Shown here: piece after piece, positions 45,354 to 53,994 of the stretch
How the letters are laid out: every line of letters starts with the position of its first letter
Numbering within the stretch: position 1 is the first letter of the stretch
Origin: CAUPWF01 sp036656795
GTDB taxonomy: Bacteria > Bacillota > Clostridia > Lachnospirales > Lachnospiraceae
Length of the DNA: 64,000 nt
Assembly (NCBI GenBank): GCA_036656795.1
Contig: JAVXHR010000002.1
Coordinates: 62,001 to 126,000, forward strand
Reading direction: 5' to 3'
Translations under genes and position numbers: made by a program
The notes under the pieces: model-generated
The model's input: the letters and a program-made list of their open reading frames with translations, nothing else
Database searches by the model: none
Told to the model about the DNA's origin: nothing

Positions 45354-46097
45354 TTATAAAATAGTATTGCGATACTCATTTGCAGACGTACCACTCATCT
45401 TTTTAAATACCCTTGAAAAATGTGCCATATCTAAAAATCCGACTTGTTCTGCAATATCTCCAATCCGAAGTGCCGGATTCTTTAATAATTCTTTTGCCTG
45501 TTCAATACGAATGTGATTTAAAACTTCGGAAAAATTGTGTCCTGTATGTTTGTTTAATAATTTACTCAGATGCCATTGACTGACATATACTTTCTCCGCC
45601 AACTCACATAATGTTATCTTTTGTTCATAATTTTCTTGCAAATACTGAAGTGCATTCTTAACAATAAAGCTACTCGCTGTATTATCATGAGTTTCTTCTG
45701 CTGGAGACGATACAATCTGTTTCTCCTTTAGATTCGAAGTCATAATTTCTACCGCTTCTTCAATCTCGTCCATATTAGATGGTTTCAGTAAAAACCGAGT
45801 AACTCCAAGACGAATCGCTTGTTGTGCATAATCAAAATCTCGAAATCCTGTTAGGATACTAATCTGCATATTGGGAAATTCAGATTTTAACCCGGCTACC
45901 ATTGTTAGTCCATCCAGTCCCGGCATAGCAATATCTGAAAAGATAATATGAGGAGTTTCTTTTCGAATCACCTCTTGTCCTTCTACACCATCATTGGCAG
46001 TTGCTACTACTTCACAGTCCCATCGTTCCCATGGAATACTCCTTGACAGTCCCTCTACAATAATTGGTTCGTCATCTATAATTACGACTTTATACAT
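45354..46097 (-). CDS. AraC-type response regulator (YesN-like)
   Basis: 247 residues. Receiver domain with DDE (8-10), phosphoacceptor Asp55 in IIFSDIAMPG and Lys in LLKPSN; a C-terminal AraC double helix-turn-helix (about 145-247, KITLCELAEKVYVSQWHLSK and GDIAEQVGFLDMAHFSRVFKK). Most YesN proteins are about 500 residues and carry a middle domain; this is a compact version. Partner of the YesM-type kinase at 49407-51251. It should activate the transporter and phosphorylase genes when the sugar is sensed. GAGGTG precedes the ATG. Confidence 0.93.
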   Translation of the reverse strand: MYKVVIIDDEPIIVEGLSRSIPWERWDCEVVATANDGVEGQEVIRKETPHIIFSDIAMPGLDGLTMVAGLKSEFPNMQISILTGFRDFDYAQQAIRLGVTRFLLKPSNMDEIEEAVEIMTSNLKEKQIVSSPAEETHDNTASSFIVKNALQYLQENYEQKITLCELAEKVYVSQWHLSKLLNKHTGHNFSEVLNHIRIEQAKELLKNPALRIGDIAEQVGFLDMAHFSRVFKKMSGTSANEYRNTIL

Positions 46098-46144
46098 CTC
46101 ATCTCACCTCTGCATATTTGCGTTTAAGCAATTCTATCTGCATC

Positions 46145-46978
46145 TTATCCCTTGATTGCTCCGGCTGTCAAGCCTTTAATAATATTTTTCTGTAACAGCA
46201 CATACACAACCAAAACAGGAACAACAATAATAGCCACTGAAGCGGCCATAAGGCCATAGTCCGTTCCATATTTAGAACTAATCTCTTGTAACAAAGAACA
46301 TACCGGATATTTTGTCCGATCGCGAATCATAATCATCTGTACAAATAAATCGTTATAAGACCACAGAAAACTAAAGATACCAACTGTAGATAAAGACGCC
46401 TTACTAAGTGGTACAATTATCTTAATAAATACTTGAAATACATTGGCTCCTTCCATATATGCAGCTTCCTCTAATTCAATCGGAATTGCTTTTAAAAATC
46501 CAATCATAATAATAGTCGCAAAACTTAAATTGCCCGCAATTTGGGGAAGGATAACCGCAATTTCTTTATTTACAAGATCCCAAGTTACCATCATGCGAAA
46601 TACCGGTATAATGGTTGAAAACACCGGAAACATCAAGCTTGCAATAATCAATCCATTTAGAAATTTCTTTCCTTTAAACCGATATCTTGTAATTGCAAAT
46701 GCCAGCATGGTTGACAATGCCATAACACCAATTGTAACACTTCCTGATATAAGAATGCTTGTCTTATAAGCCCGTAATACATTTAGATTTGAAAATGCAT
46801 TTTTATAATTTTCAAGTGTAAATGTTTTTGGAAGTGCAAAGGAACTTGACAATACCTCTGCCGATGGTTTAAATGAATTTAACAATACCCATATAAATGG
46901 AAATATCGTAGTAACTGCCCAGATAATGAGGAGGACATAGATTACAATCTTCCAAATACTTATTTTTTTCTTCTTCAT
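46145..46978 (-). CDS. ABC sugar permease, MalG-like
   Basis: 277 residues, six predicted membrane helices; the EAA loop is ELEEAAYMEGANVFQVFIKIIVPLSKA, which contacts an ATPase. A carbohydrate-type (CUT1) permease. No ATPase gene is in the locus, so a shared MsmX/MsmK-like ATPase elsewhere is expected. GGAGG precedes the ATG. Confidence 0.95.
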   Translation of the reverse strand: MKKKKISIWKIVIYVLLIIWAVTTIFPFIWVLLNSFKPSAEVLSSSFALPKTFTLENYKNAFSNLNVLRAYKTSILISGSVTIGVMALSTMLAFAITRYRFKGKKFLNGLIIASLMFPVFSTIIPVFRMMVTWDLVNKEIAVILPQIAGNLSFATIIMIGFLKAIPIELEEAAYMEGANVFQVFIKIIVPLSKASLSTVGIFSFLWSYNDLFVQMIMIRDRTKYPVCSLLQEISSKYGTDYGLMAASVAIIVVPVLVVYVLLQKNIIKGLTAGAIKG

Positions 46979-46991
46979 CTTTGCTCCCTCC

Positions 46992-47870
46992 TTACGCTTC
47001 CTCTGTCTTTAACACATGACTGATTATCTGTGATACCACAATTCCCAATATAACAATTACAATAGCAAGTGTAGAACCATAATCAAAGTTATTCATACCA
47101 AAAGTTGTCTGATACATATAGGTTCCCATAAAATGAGTCAGCCCTTGTGGTGCTCCATTTGGCACCATAACCCATGGAAGATCAAATACTTTCAATGCCC
47201 CTGTCACAGCAAGGGTAATACAGGTACAGATAACCCCCTTCATCATAGGAATTGTAATATAAAATACTTGTTTAAACTTTCCACAGCCATCAATGGACGC
47301 TGCTTCATAGATATCATCAGATATATTGCTCAATCCTGTTAATAAAATTACAAAGTAAAATCCAACATAACTCCATAATGTAGGAATACATACCATCATA
47401 AATGCAAGTTTTGGCCCTAACCAATTAACTGGATCCATGCCCATTCCCTCTAACAATTGATTTAACATTCCACCATTAAAATTATAAAAAAGTTTAAACA
47501 TTAGACCTACTGCAGTTGCTGATATAACAATTGGAAAGAAATATACCGTACGAAAGAACTGTTGTCCTCGTTTTGTCTGGCTTACTAAAATTGCAAGAAC
47601 AAATGCGATTCCCACTTCAAAGACTACCGTTAAAAACATCATCTTAATGGAGTTCCATAATGCAATTCGAACGTTAGTATCTGTAAATATTTTTTTAAAA
47701 TTATCTAATCCAATAAATTTCCATTCTTGTCCAGGCATCTTTACAATTGTTGTCATATCATAAAAACTATTTTTAATATTTTCAATAAATGGTACATACA
47801 AGAATAATAAGAGAAATAAAAGTCCGGGAATCAGGAATACAAACAATGGCCATTTTTTCTTATATAACAT
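46992..47870 (-). CDS. ABC sugar permease, MalF-like
   Basis: 292 residues, six membrane helices, EAA loop DDIYEAASIDGCGKFKQVFYITIPMM. The CUT1 partner of the MalG-like permease 13 bases downstream. GAGGTG precedes the ATG. A terminator-like hairpin lies between the binding protein and this gene. Confidence 0.95.
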   Translation of the reverse strand: MLYKKKWPLFVFLIPGLLFLLLFLYVPFIENIKNSFYDMTTIVKMPGQEWKFIGLDNFKKIFTDTNVRIALWNSIKMMFLTVVFEVGIAFVLAILVSQTKRGQQFFRTVYFFPIVISATAVGLMFKLFYNFNGGMLNQLLEGMGMDPVNWLGPKLAFMMVCIPTLWSYVGFYFVILLTGLSNISDDIYEAASIDGCGKFKQVFYITIPMMKGVICTCITLAVTGALKVFDLPWVMVPNGAPQGLTHFMGTYMYQTTFGMNNFDYGSTLAIVIVILGIVVSQIISHVLKTEEA

Positions 47871-47910
47871 AGTTTACACCTCACAAACATACTGTTTTCA
47901 CACGAAATTC

Positions 47911-47946
47911 TTTTAAAAAAGCAGAAAGGGGGAACCCCTTTCTGCC
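47911..47946 (-). terminator. Terminator/attenuator between binding protein and permease genes
   Basis: Perfect eleven-base arms GCAGAAAGGGG/CCCCTTTCTGC around a GAA loop, then a T6 run on the minus strand. Partial termination here would make binding protein in excess over permeases, as often needed. Confidence 0.85.
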
Positions 47947-47960
47947 AAAATCTCTGCAAG

Positions 47961-49256
47961 CTACTTGGCTCTTTCTGCGTTCATCTGTAATGCTGCATTT
48001 AACAATTCTTCTGCAGATTGTTGTCCTGTAGATACTCCTACTGCACCGGCTATAATACTCTTATATGCCTCAGGATCAATTCTTGAATCTGTAGGTGACA
48101 CGGTCTTTGTAGCAGATGTATTTAGTGTAAATGCACATTTTGCAAGTGGCGTCATATCTGCCATCTCTGTCATACCTTCCACTGCTGCTTTCCCGATTCC
48201 GCCACCAGCTTCCCAGTACTTTGTAACGCCATCTTTTGATGTGTGTGCCATAACAAATTTCACTGCTGCATCACGTTTATCTTTATCTTCCCAAGCTTTT
48301 TTAGTAATATAGAATCCGGAAGAAATTCCACCTATCATAACACCTGGTTCTGTTTTGGATCCTTCTATTCCTGGGAATCCTACAACAACAGTATTCTCTT
48401 GATCTTTATATCCTCCAACTTTCCAAGAACCATCTAATTGCATTGCTGCTTTCTTATCTTCAAATAATTGACCTACATATGCATCATCTACCGTATCAGT
48501 ATCCTCTGGAAATGCACCCATATCACGTAATGTCTTTAATGCTTCTAATCCTTTTACCCAACCTGCAGGTGCCTTATCAGAAACAGAAGTATATTCGTCA
48601 GCTCCGGAAGCAGAAAGCATAAGATGCTCTACCCAGTAATGTGGCACATTATTCAAAGAACAGGCAATTGGAATAATGTCATTATCTTTAAATGTTTTAA
48701 TTGCTGTTGAAAGGGATTCCCAATCCGTAGGAATAGCAACATTGTATTTATCAAATACATCTTTGTTACAATAAAGTCCTTCCCAATATCCTGTAGTTGG
48801 TACGGCACGTTCTACTTCATCGCTATTCTTTGTAAGACCAAGTGCTTCTTTGGTTGTATCTTTTGCATACTCTGGATATTCTTTTTGGATATCTGCAATC
48901 GTCATTAATTTATCTGTTGCAACAATTGCATTGGCTGTTGCATCTGTAAAAAACTGAATCACATCAGGTTCATTCCCTGCTGAAAAATCTGCCGCAACCT
49001 TAGCTTTCCATTCTTCGTCTGAAGCCTGTGAATCATCTTCAATAACCACCTTGTCATTATCTTTCATAAATTGTTCGTTAATAGACTGATAAATTGGTGC
49101 ATTGGGGTCAGTTCCTCCAAACATAGAGACAGTCTTTAATGTAATTTTTCCATCTTTTGTCTTTTCACCTTCTGATTCACTTTTCCCACATGCACTTGCC
49201 ATACTAGCTGTCATTGCCAAAATAAGTGAGAGTGCTAAAAATTTTTTAAACTTCAT
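47961..49256 (-). CDS. ABC sugar-binding lipoprotein
   Basis: 431 residues. Signal peptide with a lipobox ending in Cys23 (SMASAC), then a type 1 extracellular solute-binding domain with GGTDPNAPIYQSINEQF and the carbohydrate-family pattern AAMQLDGSWKVGGY. It captures an oligosaccharide outside the cell for the two permeases. First transporter gene, 150 bases after the kinase gene, with a TATAAT (49315-49320) but no good -35, hence probably activated. AGGAGG precedes the ATG. Confidence 0.95.
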   Translation of the reverse strand: MKFKKFLALSLILAMTASMASACGKSESEGEKTKDGKITLKTVSMFGGTDPNAPIYQSINEQFMKDNDKVVIEDDSQASDEEWKAKVAADFSAGNEPDVIQFFTDATANAIVATDKLMTIADIQKEYPEYAKDTTKEALGLTKNSDEVERAVPTTGYWEGLYCNKDVFDKYNVAIPTDWESLSTAIKTFKDNDIIPIACSLNNVPHYWVEHLMLSASGADEYTSVSDKAPAGWVKGLEALKTLRDMGAFPEDTDTVDDAYVGQLFEDKKAAMQLDGSWKVGGYKDQENTVVVGFPGIEGSKTEPGVMIGGISSGFYITKKAWEDKDKRDAAVKFVMAHTSKDGVTKYWEAGGGIGKAAVEGMTEMADMTPLAKCAFTLNTSATKTVSPTDSRIDPEAYKSIIAGAVGVSTGQQSAEELLNAALQMNAERAK

Positions 49257-49406
49257 ATTGCTCCTCCTTTTGAACTTGTGTTCTTCTAATTTCTTGATAA
49301 TTCAATTATAAGTGCAATTCGCCCAAAAAGCATTAGACCCACTTGACATTATTTGTTCATTCTTGCCATGATGACAAAATATGGATATATATTTACCATA
49401 TACATG

Positions 49407-51251
49407 TTAAGATTCATTCTTCTTTCCCATGTTTTTTAGTTCATTTTGCACTTTTTCTTTTTCAACGGCACGACTTTCTTCTGATACTTCCTGATAGGGC
49501 AGTGTAATTACCGAACAGGTCTTATCTCCTTCAAGTGGTGAAATTGTAAGACCATATTCTTCTCCATAGATAAGACGAATACGTTCATGTACATTCCGAA
49601 TTCCAAGTGATGTGTGATGTCCAACCCCTTTTGTAATCTGAGATTGCTCCCCATGTAAAATGGATTGAATACGCTCTACGTCTTCCTCTGTCATTGGTTT
49701 TCCCGTATTGATTACTTCTAGATACACACATGTATCATCATGATAGATATGAATCTTTACTACACCCGACTTTACTTGTTCAATCCCATGCACGACTGCA
49801 TTCTCAATAATAGGTTGAAGAATCAGTTGTGGCACTTGTAATTGCAAGATAGACTCATCAATTTCTTTTTGAATACTAAGTCGTTTTCCAAAACGCATGG
49901 AAATAATATAAAAATATGCATCTGCACACCGTAGCTCTTCTACTAGATTAATTAAACTTCTATGGTCTCGATTCATTCTGTAATCTAACACCGTTCCAAG
50001 TGCCTCAATCATCTTGCATACTGTAATATCTCCGGACATTCTCGCTTGCCAGTTCATCATTTCCAATGTATTATTTAAAAAATGCGGATTAATCTGGGCT
50101 TGTAATGCCATGATTTTCGCATCTTTTCTTGCAATTTTTTCATCATATGCGTAATCAAATAAGTATTTTACCCTTTTAGACATCTGATTAAATGCTCCCA
50201 TTAGATATGTAAATTCTACGTTCGGCATGTCTTTATCAATAACCATACCAAACTGCCCCTCTTCCATATCCTTTGAGGCATGTGTTAATATTCCAATAGG
50301 CACTGTAATATGTCGTTTCACAAAATACAACATATATAGCAATACCGGTATCATAATCATCATGACAATTGCAATAATCTTATATAAATCATAGAGTTCT
50401 GCATATAATACACTTCTTTTTACTAAAAATGCCATACCAAGTGTATAATCATCGTATGATTTTTTTTCCATTAATCCATGATAGCTTTGTACATCAAATG
50501 TAAACAGTGTTTCTTCTTTAATTCCTTTATAAGTTTCTTTGATTGCCTCTTTACTTTTGTTAGAAGCTTTTGATTCTCCTATATTCATCCAATCTTTTGT
50601 ATCGTTAACATGAAACAGAATCTGATTATTTAGACTATCTTCCATATCCTGAAATAAATAGGATTGATTAACTTCTACTACAAGTGTTCCAAACTTTTCA
50701 TATTCAGTTGTAGTATATAAATTTCGAATCAAAAAGATATTCCCGTCCATCATAAGTACATATGCATCTGAAGAATTTGCTCTACGATAAGTTTGAATGG
50801 TCCGGTCCACCTCTTCCATATACTGATTAAAACTCATACCTTTTCTGGAAGTGTAGCAAAAAGGCTCTTGTTTCCCCTCTAGATAGAAAGCAGAAGTATC
50901 AAATCTTTTATCCAAATAAAATTTGCTCTTAAGATTGCGATCTATAATATGATAAGCTCCAGCTTCATTCAATGCTCCAACCTTATAGTCTTTCCATGTT
51001 TTTTCACATACCATCTCATAAGAAGTCTCCTTAGTTCTTGTAATTGCAGAATCCATTCGCATAGCAATGAATTCCATCTGTCCATGTAATTCATCTGCCA
51101 AAAGACCTTCCGTCTTGGCAATAATTCCTCTTCGATAAGAAATGGTCATAAATGTTACAATTGAAATCACCGGTATAATCCAGCATAATAACACTACACA
51201 TAATAAGCGTTTATTCATAGATATTGGATTTTTATCTTTTCTCTTTTGCAT
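49407..51251 (-). CDS. YesM-type sensor histidine kinase
   Basis: 614 residues. Two membrane segments (about 17-37 and 287-310) enclose a large extracellular sensor; HAMP-like region, then His-kinase motif LQAQINPHFLNNTLEMM with the phosphoacceptor His, and the GHKL ATPase motifs (PIIENAVVHGIE, SLGIRNVHERI). Pairs with the AraC-type response regulator of the locus and probably senses sugar at the cell surface, alone or through the binding protein. It lies upstream of the binding-protein gene; a weak hairpin (about 49360-49385) follows its stop. Confidence 0.95.
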   Translation of the reverse strand: MQKRKDKNPISMNKRLLCVVLLCWIIPVISIVTFMTISYRRGIIAKTEGLLADELHGQMEFIAMRMDSAITRTKETSYEMVCEKTWKDYKVGALNEAGAYHIIDRNLKSKFYLDKRFDTSAFYLEGKQEPFCYTSRKGMSFNQYMEEVDRTIQTYRRANSSDAYVLMMDGNIFLIRNLYTTTEYEKFGTLVVEVNQSYLFQDMEDSLNNQILFHVNDTKDWMNIGESKASNKSKEAIKETYKGIKEETLFTFDVQSYHGLMEKKSYDDYTLGMAFLVKRSVLYAELYDLYKIIAIVMMIMIPVLLYMLYFVKRHITVPIGILTHASKDMEEGQFGMVIDKDMPNVEFTYLMGAFNQMSKRVKYLFDYAYDEKIARKDAKIMALQAQINPHFLNNTLEMMNWQARMSGDITVCKMIEALGTVLDYRMNRDHRSLINLVEELRCADAYFYIISMRFGKRLSIQKEIDESILQLQVPQLILQPIIENAVVHGIEQVKSGVVKIHIYHDDTCVYLEVINTGKPMTEEDVERIQSILHGEQSQITKGVGHHTSLGIRNVHERIRLIYGEEYGLTISPLEGDKTCSVITLPYQEVSEESRAVEKEKVQNELKNMGKKNES

Positions 51252-51274
51252 CGCTCTCCCTCACACTACATGTG

Positions 51275-51309
51275 CTAAATGGGTGCTGCACATCTGTGCA
51301 ACACCCATC
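51275..51309 (-). terminator. Hairpin after pnp
   Basis: GGGTG-TGCACA/TGTGCA-CACCC arms (51281-51292 and 51295-51306, one mismatch) around a two-base loop, followed by ATTTAG, a weak T-run. Confidence 0.55.
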
Positions 51310-51333
51310 TTGTTTTGAGTCTGTAAGTCTATC

Positions 51334-53421
51334 TTATGCTTCTACATCTTTCATGCTAAAGCTGATTCTGCCCATCTTATCTTTTCCTAAGCATACAACT
51401 TTCACTATATCTCCAATAGAAAGAACATCTTCTACATGATTAATTCTGTCCTTAGAAATCTTTGAGATATGAACCATACCTTCTTTACCTGGAGCAAACT
51501 CAATAAACGCACCAAATTCTTTGATACTGATAACTTTACCTTCAAATAATTGTCCTGCTTCAAAATCAGTCGTAATCAATTCAATAATTTTCTTTGCTTC
51601 TTCCATACTGTCTTTATCTACACCACATACAGATACTGCACCTTCGTCCGTAATATCAATCTTCACACCTGTCTGTTCAATAATCGCATTAATGGTCTTA
51701 CCACGTTGTCCAACAACATCACCAATCTTAGCCGGATCTATATGCATCTGCATAATCTTCGGTGCATAGGTTCCAACTTCTGTTCTCGGAGTATCAATTG
51801 CTTTATTCATAACCTCATCTAAGATATATGTTCTTGCTTTTTTCGTGCAGGCAATCGCCTCTTCAATTACTGCTTTTGTCAAACCATGAATTTTAATATC
51901 CATCTGAATTGCTGTAATTCCTTTATGTGTACCGGCTACTTTAAAGTCCATATCTCCAAAGAAATCTTCCAATCCCTGAATATCAGTTAATACTAAGTAA
52001 TCCTCATCTGTATCTCCAGTTACAAGACCTGCTGAGATACCGGCAACTGCTGCTCTAATTGGTACTCCTGCAGCCATCAATGACATACTGGATGCACAGA
52101 TACTTGCCTGTGATGTAGAACCATTTGACTCAAATGTCTCTGATACAGTACGAATTGCATATGGAAAATCGCTTTCGCTTGGAAGTACTGGTACCAAAGC
52201 CTTTTCAGCTAATGCACCATGTCCAATTTCACGACGTCCCGGTCCTCTAGATGGTCGTGTTTCTCCTACGGAATAAGATGGGAAATTATAGTGATGCATA
52301 TATCTTTTTGAAGTTTCCGCATCATCTAATCCATCTATACGTTGTGCTTCTGATAGTGGAGCAAGGGTTGTAATGGTACAGATCTGTGTCTGTCCACGCG
52401 TAAACATTGCAGAGCCATGTACTCTAGGGATAATATCGGTCTCTGCCGCTAATGGCCGAATCTGATCAATCGCTCTTCCGTCCGGACGTTTATGATCCTT
52501 TAAAATCATCTTGCGAACTGTTTTCTTTTGATATTGATACAACGCCTCTCCAAGAACTGCCAACCAATCTTCTTTGTCAGCAAATGCGGTTTCCAATTTT
52601 TCATGAATCACACGTATATTTTCTTCTCTTACTTGTTTCTCATCTGTGAAAACAGCAACCTCCATCTCTTCTGGTGTCACAATCTTCTTCATCTCTGTAA
52701 ACAATTCTTCCGGAACAGCACAACTTGTATATGTATGTTTTGCTTTTCCACATTCTGCAACAATGGTGTCAATAAATTTAATAACTTCCTGATTCATTGC
52801 ATGTGCTGCAAAGATTGCCTCTAACATCTTATCTTCTGGAACTTCATTAGCTCCTGCTTCAATCATAATAACTTTATCTTTAGTAGATGCAACTGTTAAA
52901 GCAAGATCTGAAATCGCTTTTTGTTCTGCTGTTGGATTAAAAACAAATTGGTTATCTACTAATCCAACTTGTGTCGTTGCTGTCGGACCATCAAATGGAA
53001 TGTCTGAAATTGCTGTTGCAATTGCTGCACCCAACATCGCTGTAAGCTCCGGACTACAATCTTGATCTACCGACATAACTAAGTTCTCTAATGTAACATC
53101 ATTACGGTAATCTTTAGGAAATAAAGGTCTCATAGGTCTATCAATAACACGGCATGTAAGAACCGCATTCTCTGATGCCTTTCCTTCTCTTTTATTGAAT
53201 CCACCTGGAATCTTACCTACCGCATATAATTTTTCATTATATTCTACACTTAATGGAAAGAAATCAATTCCTTCTCTTGGTTTTTCAGATGCTGTTGCTG
53301 TAGATAATACTACTGTTTCTCCATAATGCATGAGTGCTGCACCATTTGCCTGCGCTGCTACTCTGCCGACATCTACACGTAATGTTCTTCCGGCTAATTC
53401 CATTTCGAATTTTTTAAACAT
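51334..53421 (-). CDS. pnp: Polynucleotide phosphorylase
   Basis: 695 residues. A 3'-to-5' RNA exonuclease/polymerase with two RNase PH domains (the second includes PRVHGSAMFTRGQTQ), a KH domain (GDVVGQRGKTINAIIEQTG) and a C-terminal S1 domain (GKVISIKEFGAFIEFAPGKEGMVHISKI). The start is the ATG at 53419-53421 (MFKKFEMELAG) with GAGGAG; the longer frame upstream is open but lies in the leader. It follows rpsO in the common order. A long leader hairpin suggests post-transcriptional control. Confidence 0.98.
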   Translation of the reverse strand: MFKKFEMELAGRTLRVDVGRVAAQANGAALMHYGETVVLSTATASEKPREGIDFFPLSVEYNEKLYAVGKIPGGFNKREGKASENAVLTCRVIDRPMRPLFPKDYRNDVTLENLVMSVDQDCSPELTAMLGAAIATAISDIPFDGPTATTQVGLVDNQFVFNPTAEQKAISDLALTVASTKDKVIMIEAGANEVPEDKMLEAIFAAHAMNQEVIKFIDTIVAECGKAKHTYTSCAVPEELFTEMKKIVTPEEMEVAVFTDEKQVREENIRVIHEKLETAFADKEDWLAVLGEALYQYQKKTVRKMILKDHKRPDGRAIDQIRPLAAETDIIPRVHGSAMFTRGQTQICTITTLAPLSEAQRIDGLDDAETSKRYMHHYNFPSYSVGETRPSRGPGRREIGHGALAEKALVPVLPSESDFPYAIRTVSETFESNGSTSQASICASSMSLMAAGVPIRAAVAGISAGLVTGDTDEDYLVLTDIQGLEDFFGDMDFKVAGTHKGITAIQMDIKIHGLTKAVIEEAIACTKKARTYILDEVMNKAIDTPRTEVGTYAPKIMQMHIDPAKIGDVVGQRGKTINAIIEQTGVKIDITDEGAVSVCGVDKDSMEEAKKIIELITTDFEAGQLFEGKVISIKEFGAFIEFAPGKEGMVHISKISKDRINHVEDVLSIGDIVKVVCLGKDKMGRISFSMKDVEA

Positions 53422-53456
53422 GTTATTCTCCTCTTGTTCTACTTGTGCAGGAAACA

Positions 53457-53509
53457 CCGAAACTACTGAAAAACATAGTTTGAACAACTGTCCTTTTCAG
53501 TGGTCTCGG
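53457..53509 (-). promoter_or_regulatory. Long hairpin in the pnp leader RNA
   Basis: Sixteen-base arms (53494-53509 and 53457-53472 in RNA order) pair at 15 positions, one as G-U, with one mismatch; the loop is about 21 bases and can pair further. In E. coli the pnp leader has a stem cut by RNase III for PNPase autoregulation; a similar use here is inference. Confidence 0.55.
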
Positions 53510-53539
53510 TTCAGTCCTCCTGCCTTATAATGTGCTTCT

Positions 53540-53576
53540 ATTTAAAAATAAAGGACCGTGTCTCCACCGTCCTTCA
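53540..53576 (-). terminator. Terminator after rpsO
   Basis: AAGGAC.GTG/CAC.GTCCTT arms (53551-53560 and 53565-53574) around a four-base loop, then a TATTTTT run on the minus strand. Confidence 0.8.
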
Positions 53577-53591
53577 CTTTTAAGTCTTGTA

Positions 53592-53858
53592 TTATTTTCT
53601 AAGTCCTAAACGTTCAATTAAACTACGGTATCTAGTGATATCAGTTTTCTTTAAGTACGCAAGAAGACCTCTTCTTTGACCTACCATCTTAAGAAGACCT
53701 CTTCTCGAATGATGATCTTTAGGATTTGTTTTAAAATGTTCTGTTAATTCATTGATTCTTGCTGTTAACACTGCAACTTGTACTTCTGGAGAACCTGTAT
53801 CTCCTTCTGTTCTTGCATATTCAGCCATAATACTTTGTTTCTTTTCTTTTGCGATCAT
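53592..53858 (-). CDS. rpsO: 30S ribosomal protein S15
   Basis: 88 residues, the family length. TGSPEVQVAVLTARINELTEHFKTNPKDHHSRRGLL is diagnostic. S15 binds 16S rRNA early in 30S assembly. Strong promoter, structured leader and its own terminator; pnp follows. GGAGG precedes the ATG. Confidence 0.98.
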   Translation of the reverse strand: MIAKEKKQSIMAEYARTEGDTGSPEVQVAVLTARINELTEHFKTNPKDHHSRRGLLKMVGQRRGLLAYLKKTDITRYRSLIERLGLRK

Positions 53859-53884
53859 GTGTAATTCCTCCTTTTTTTATTAAA

Positions 53885-53934
53885 CCGCCGAACATCAAGT
53901 AATGGTTGGAGTATCCAATTACTGAACATTGGCT
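53885..53934 (-). promoter_or_regulatory. Candidate S15 autoregulatory leader structure
   Basis: The leader RNA can form a branched hairpin with GCC/GGC at the base, AGTAAT/ATTACT in the middle and TCCA/TGGA near the loop. Ribosomal protein S15 is known to repress its own mRNA through leader structures in several phyla; this match is by shape only. Confidence 0.4.
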
Positions 53935-53950
53935 AAATTCATACTTGGTT

Positions 53951-53979
53951 ATTGTAACATATGTTGTCTTCTGTGTAAA
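53951..53979 (-). promoter_or_regulatory. Promoter of rpsO
   Basis: TTTACA (53974-53979), 17 bases, TACAAT (53951-53956) with an extended -10 TG. Confidence 0.65.
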
Positions 53980-53994
53980 CAATTAATTTCAAGG

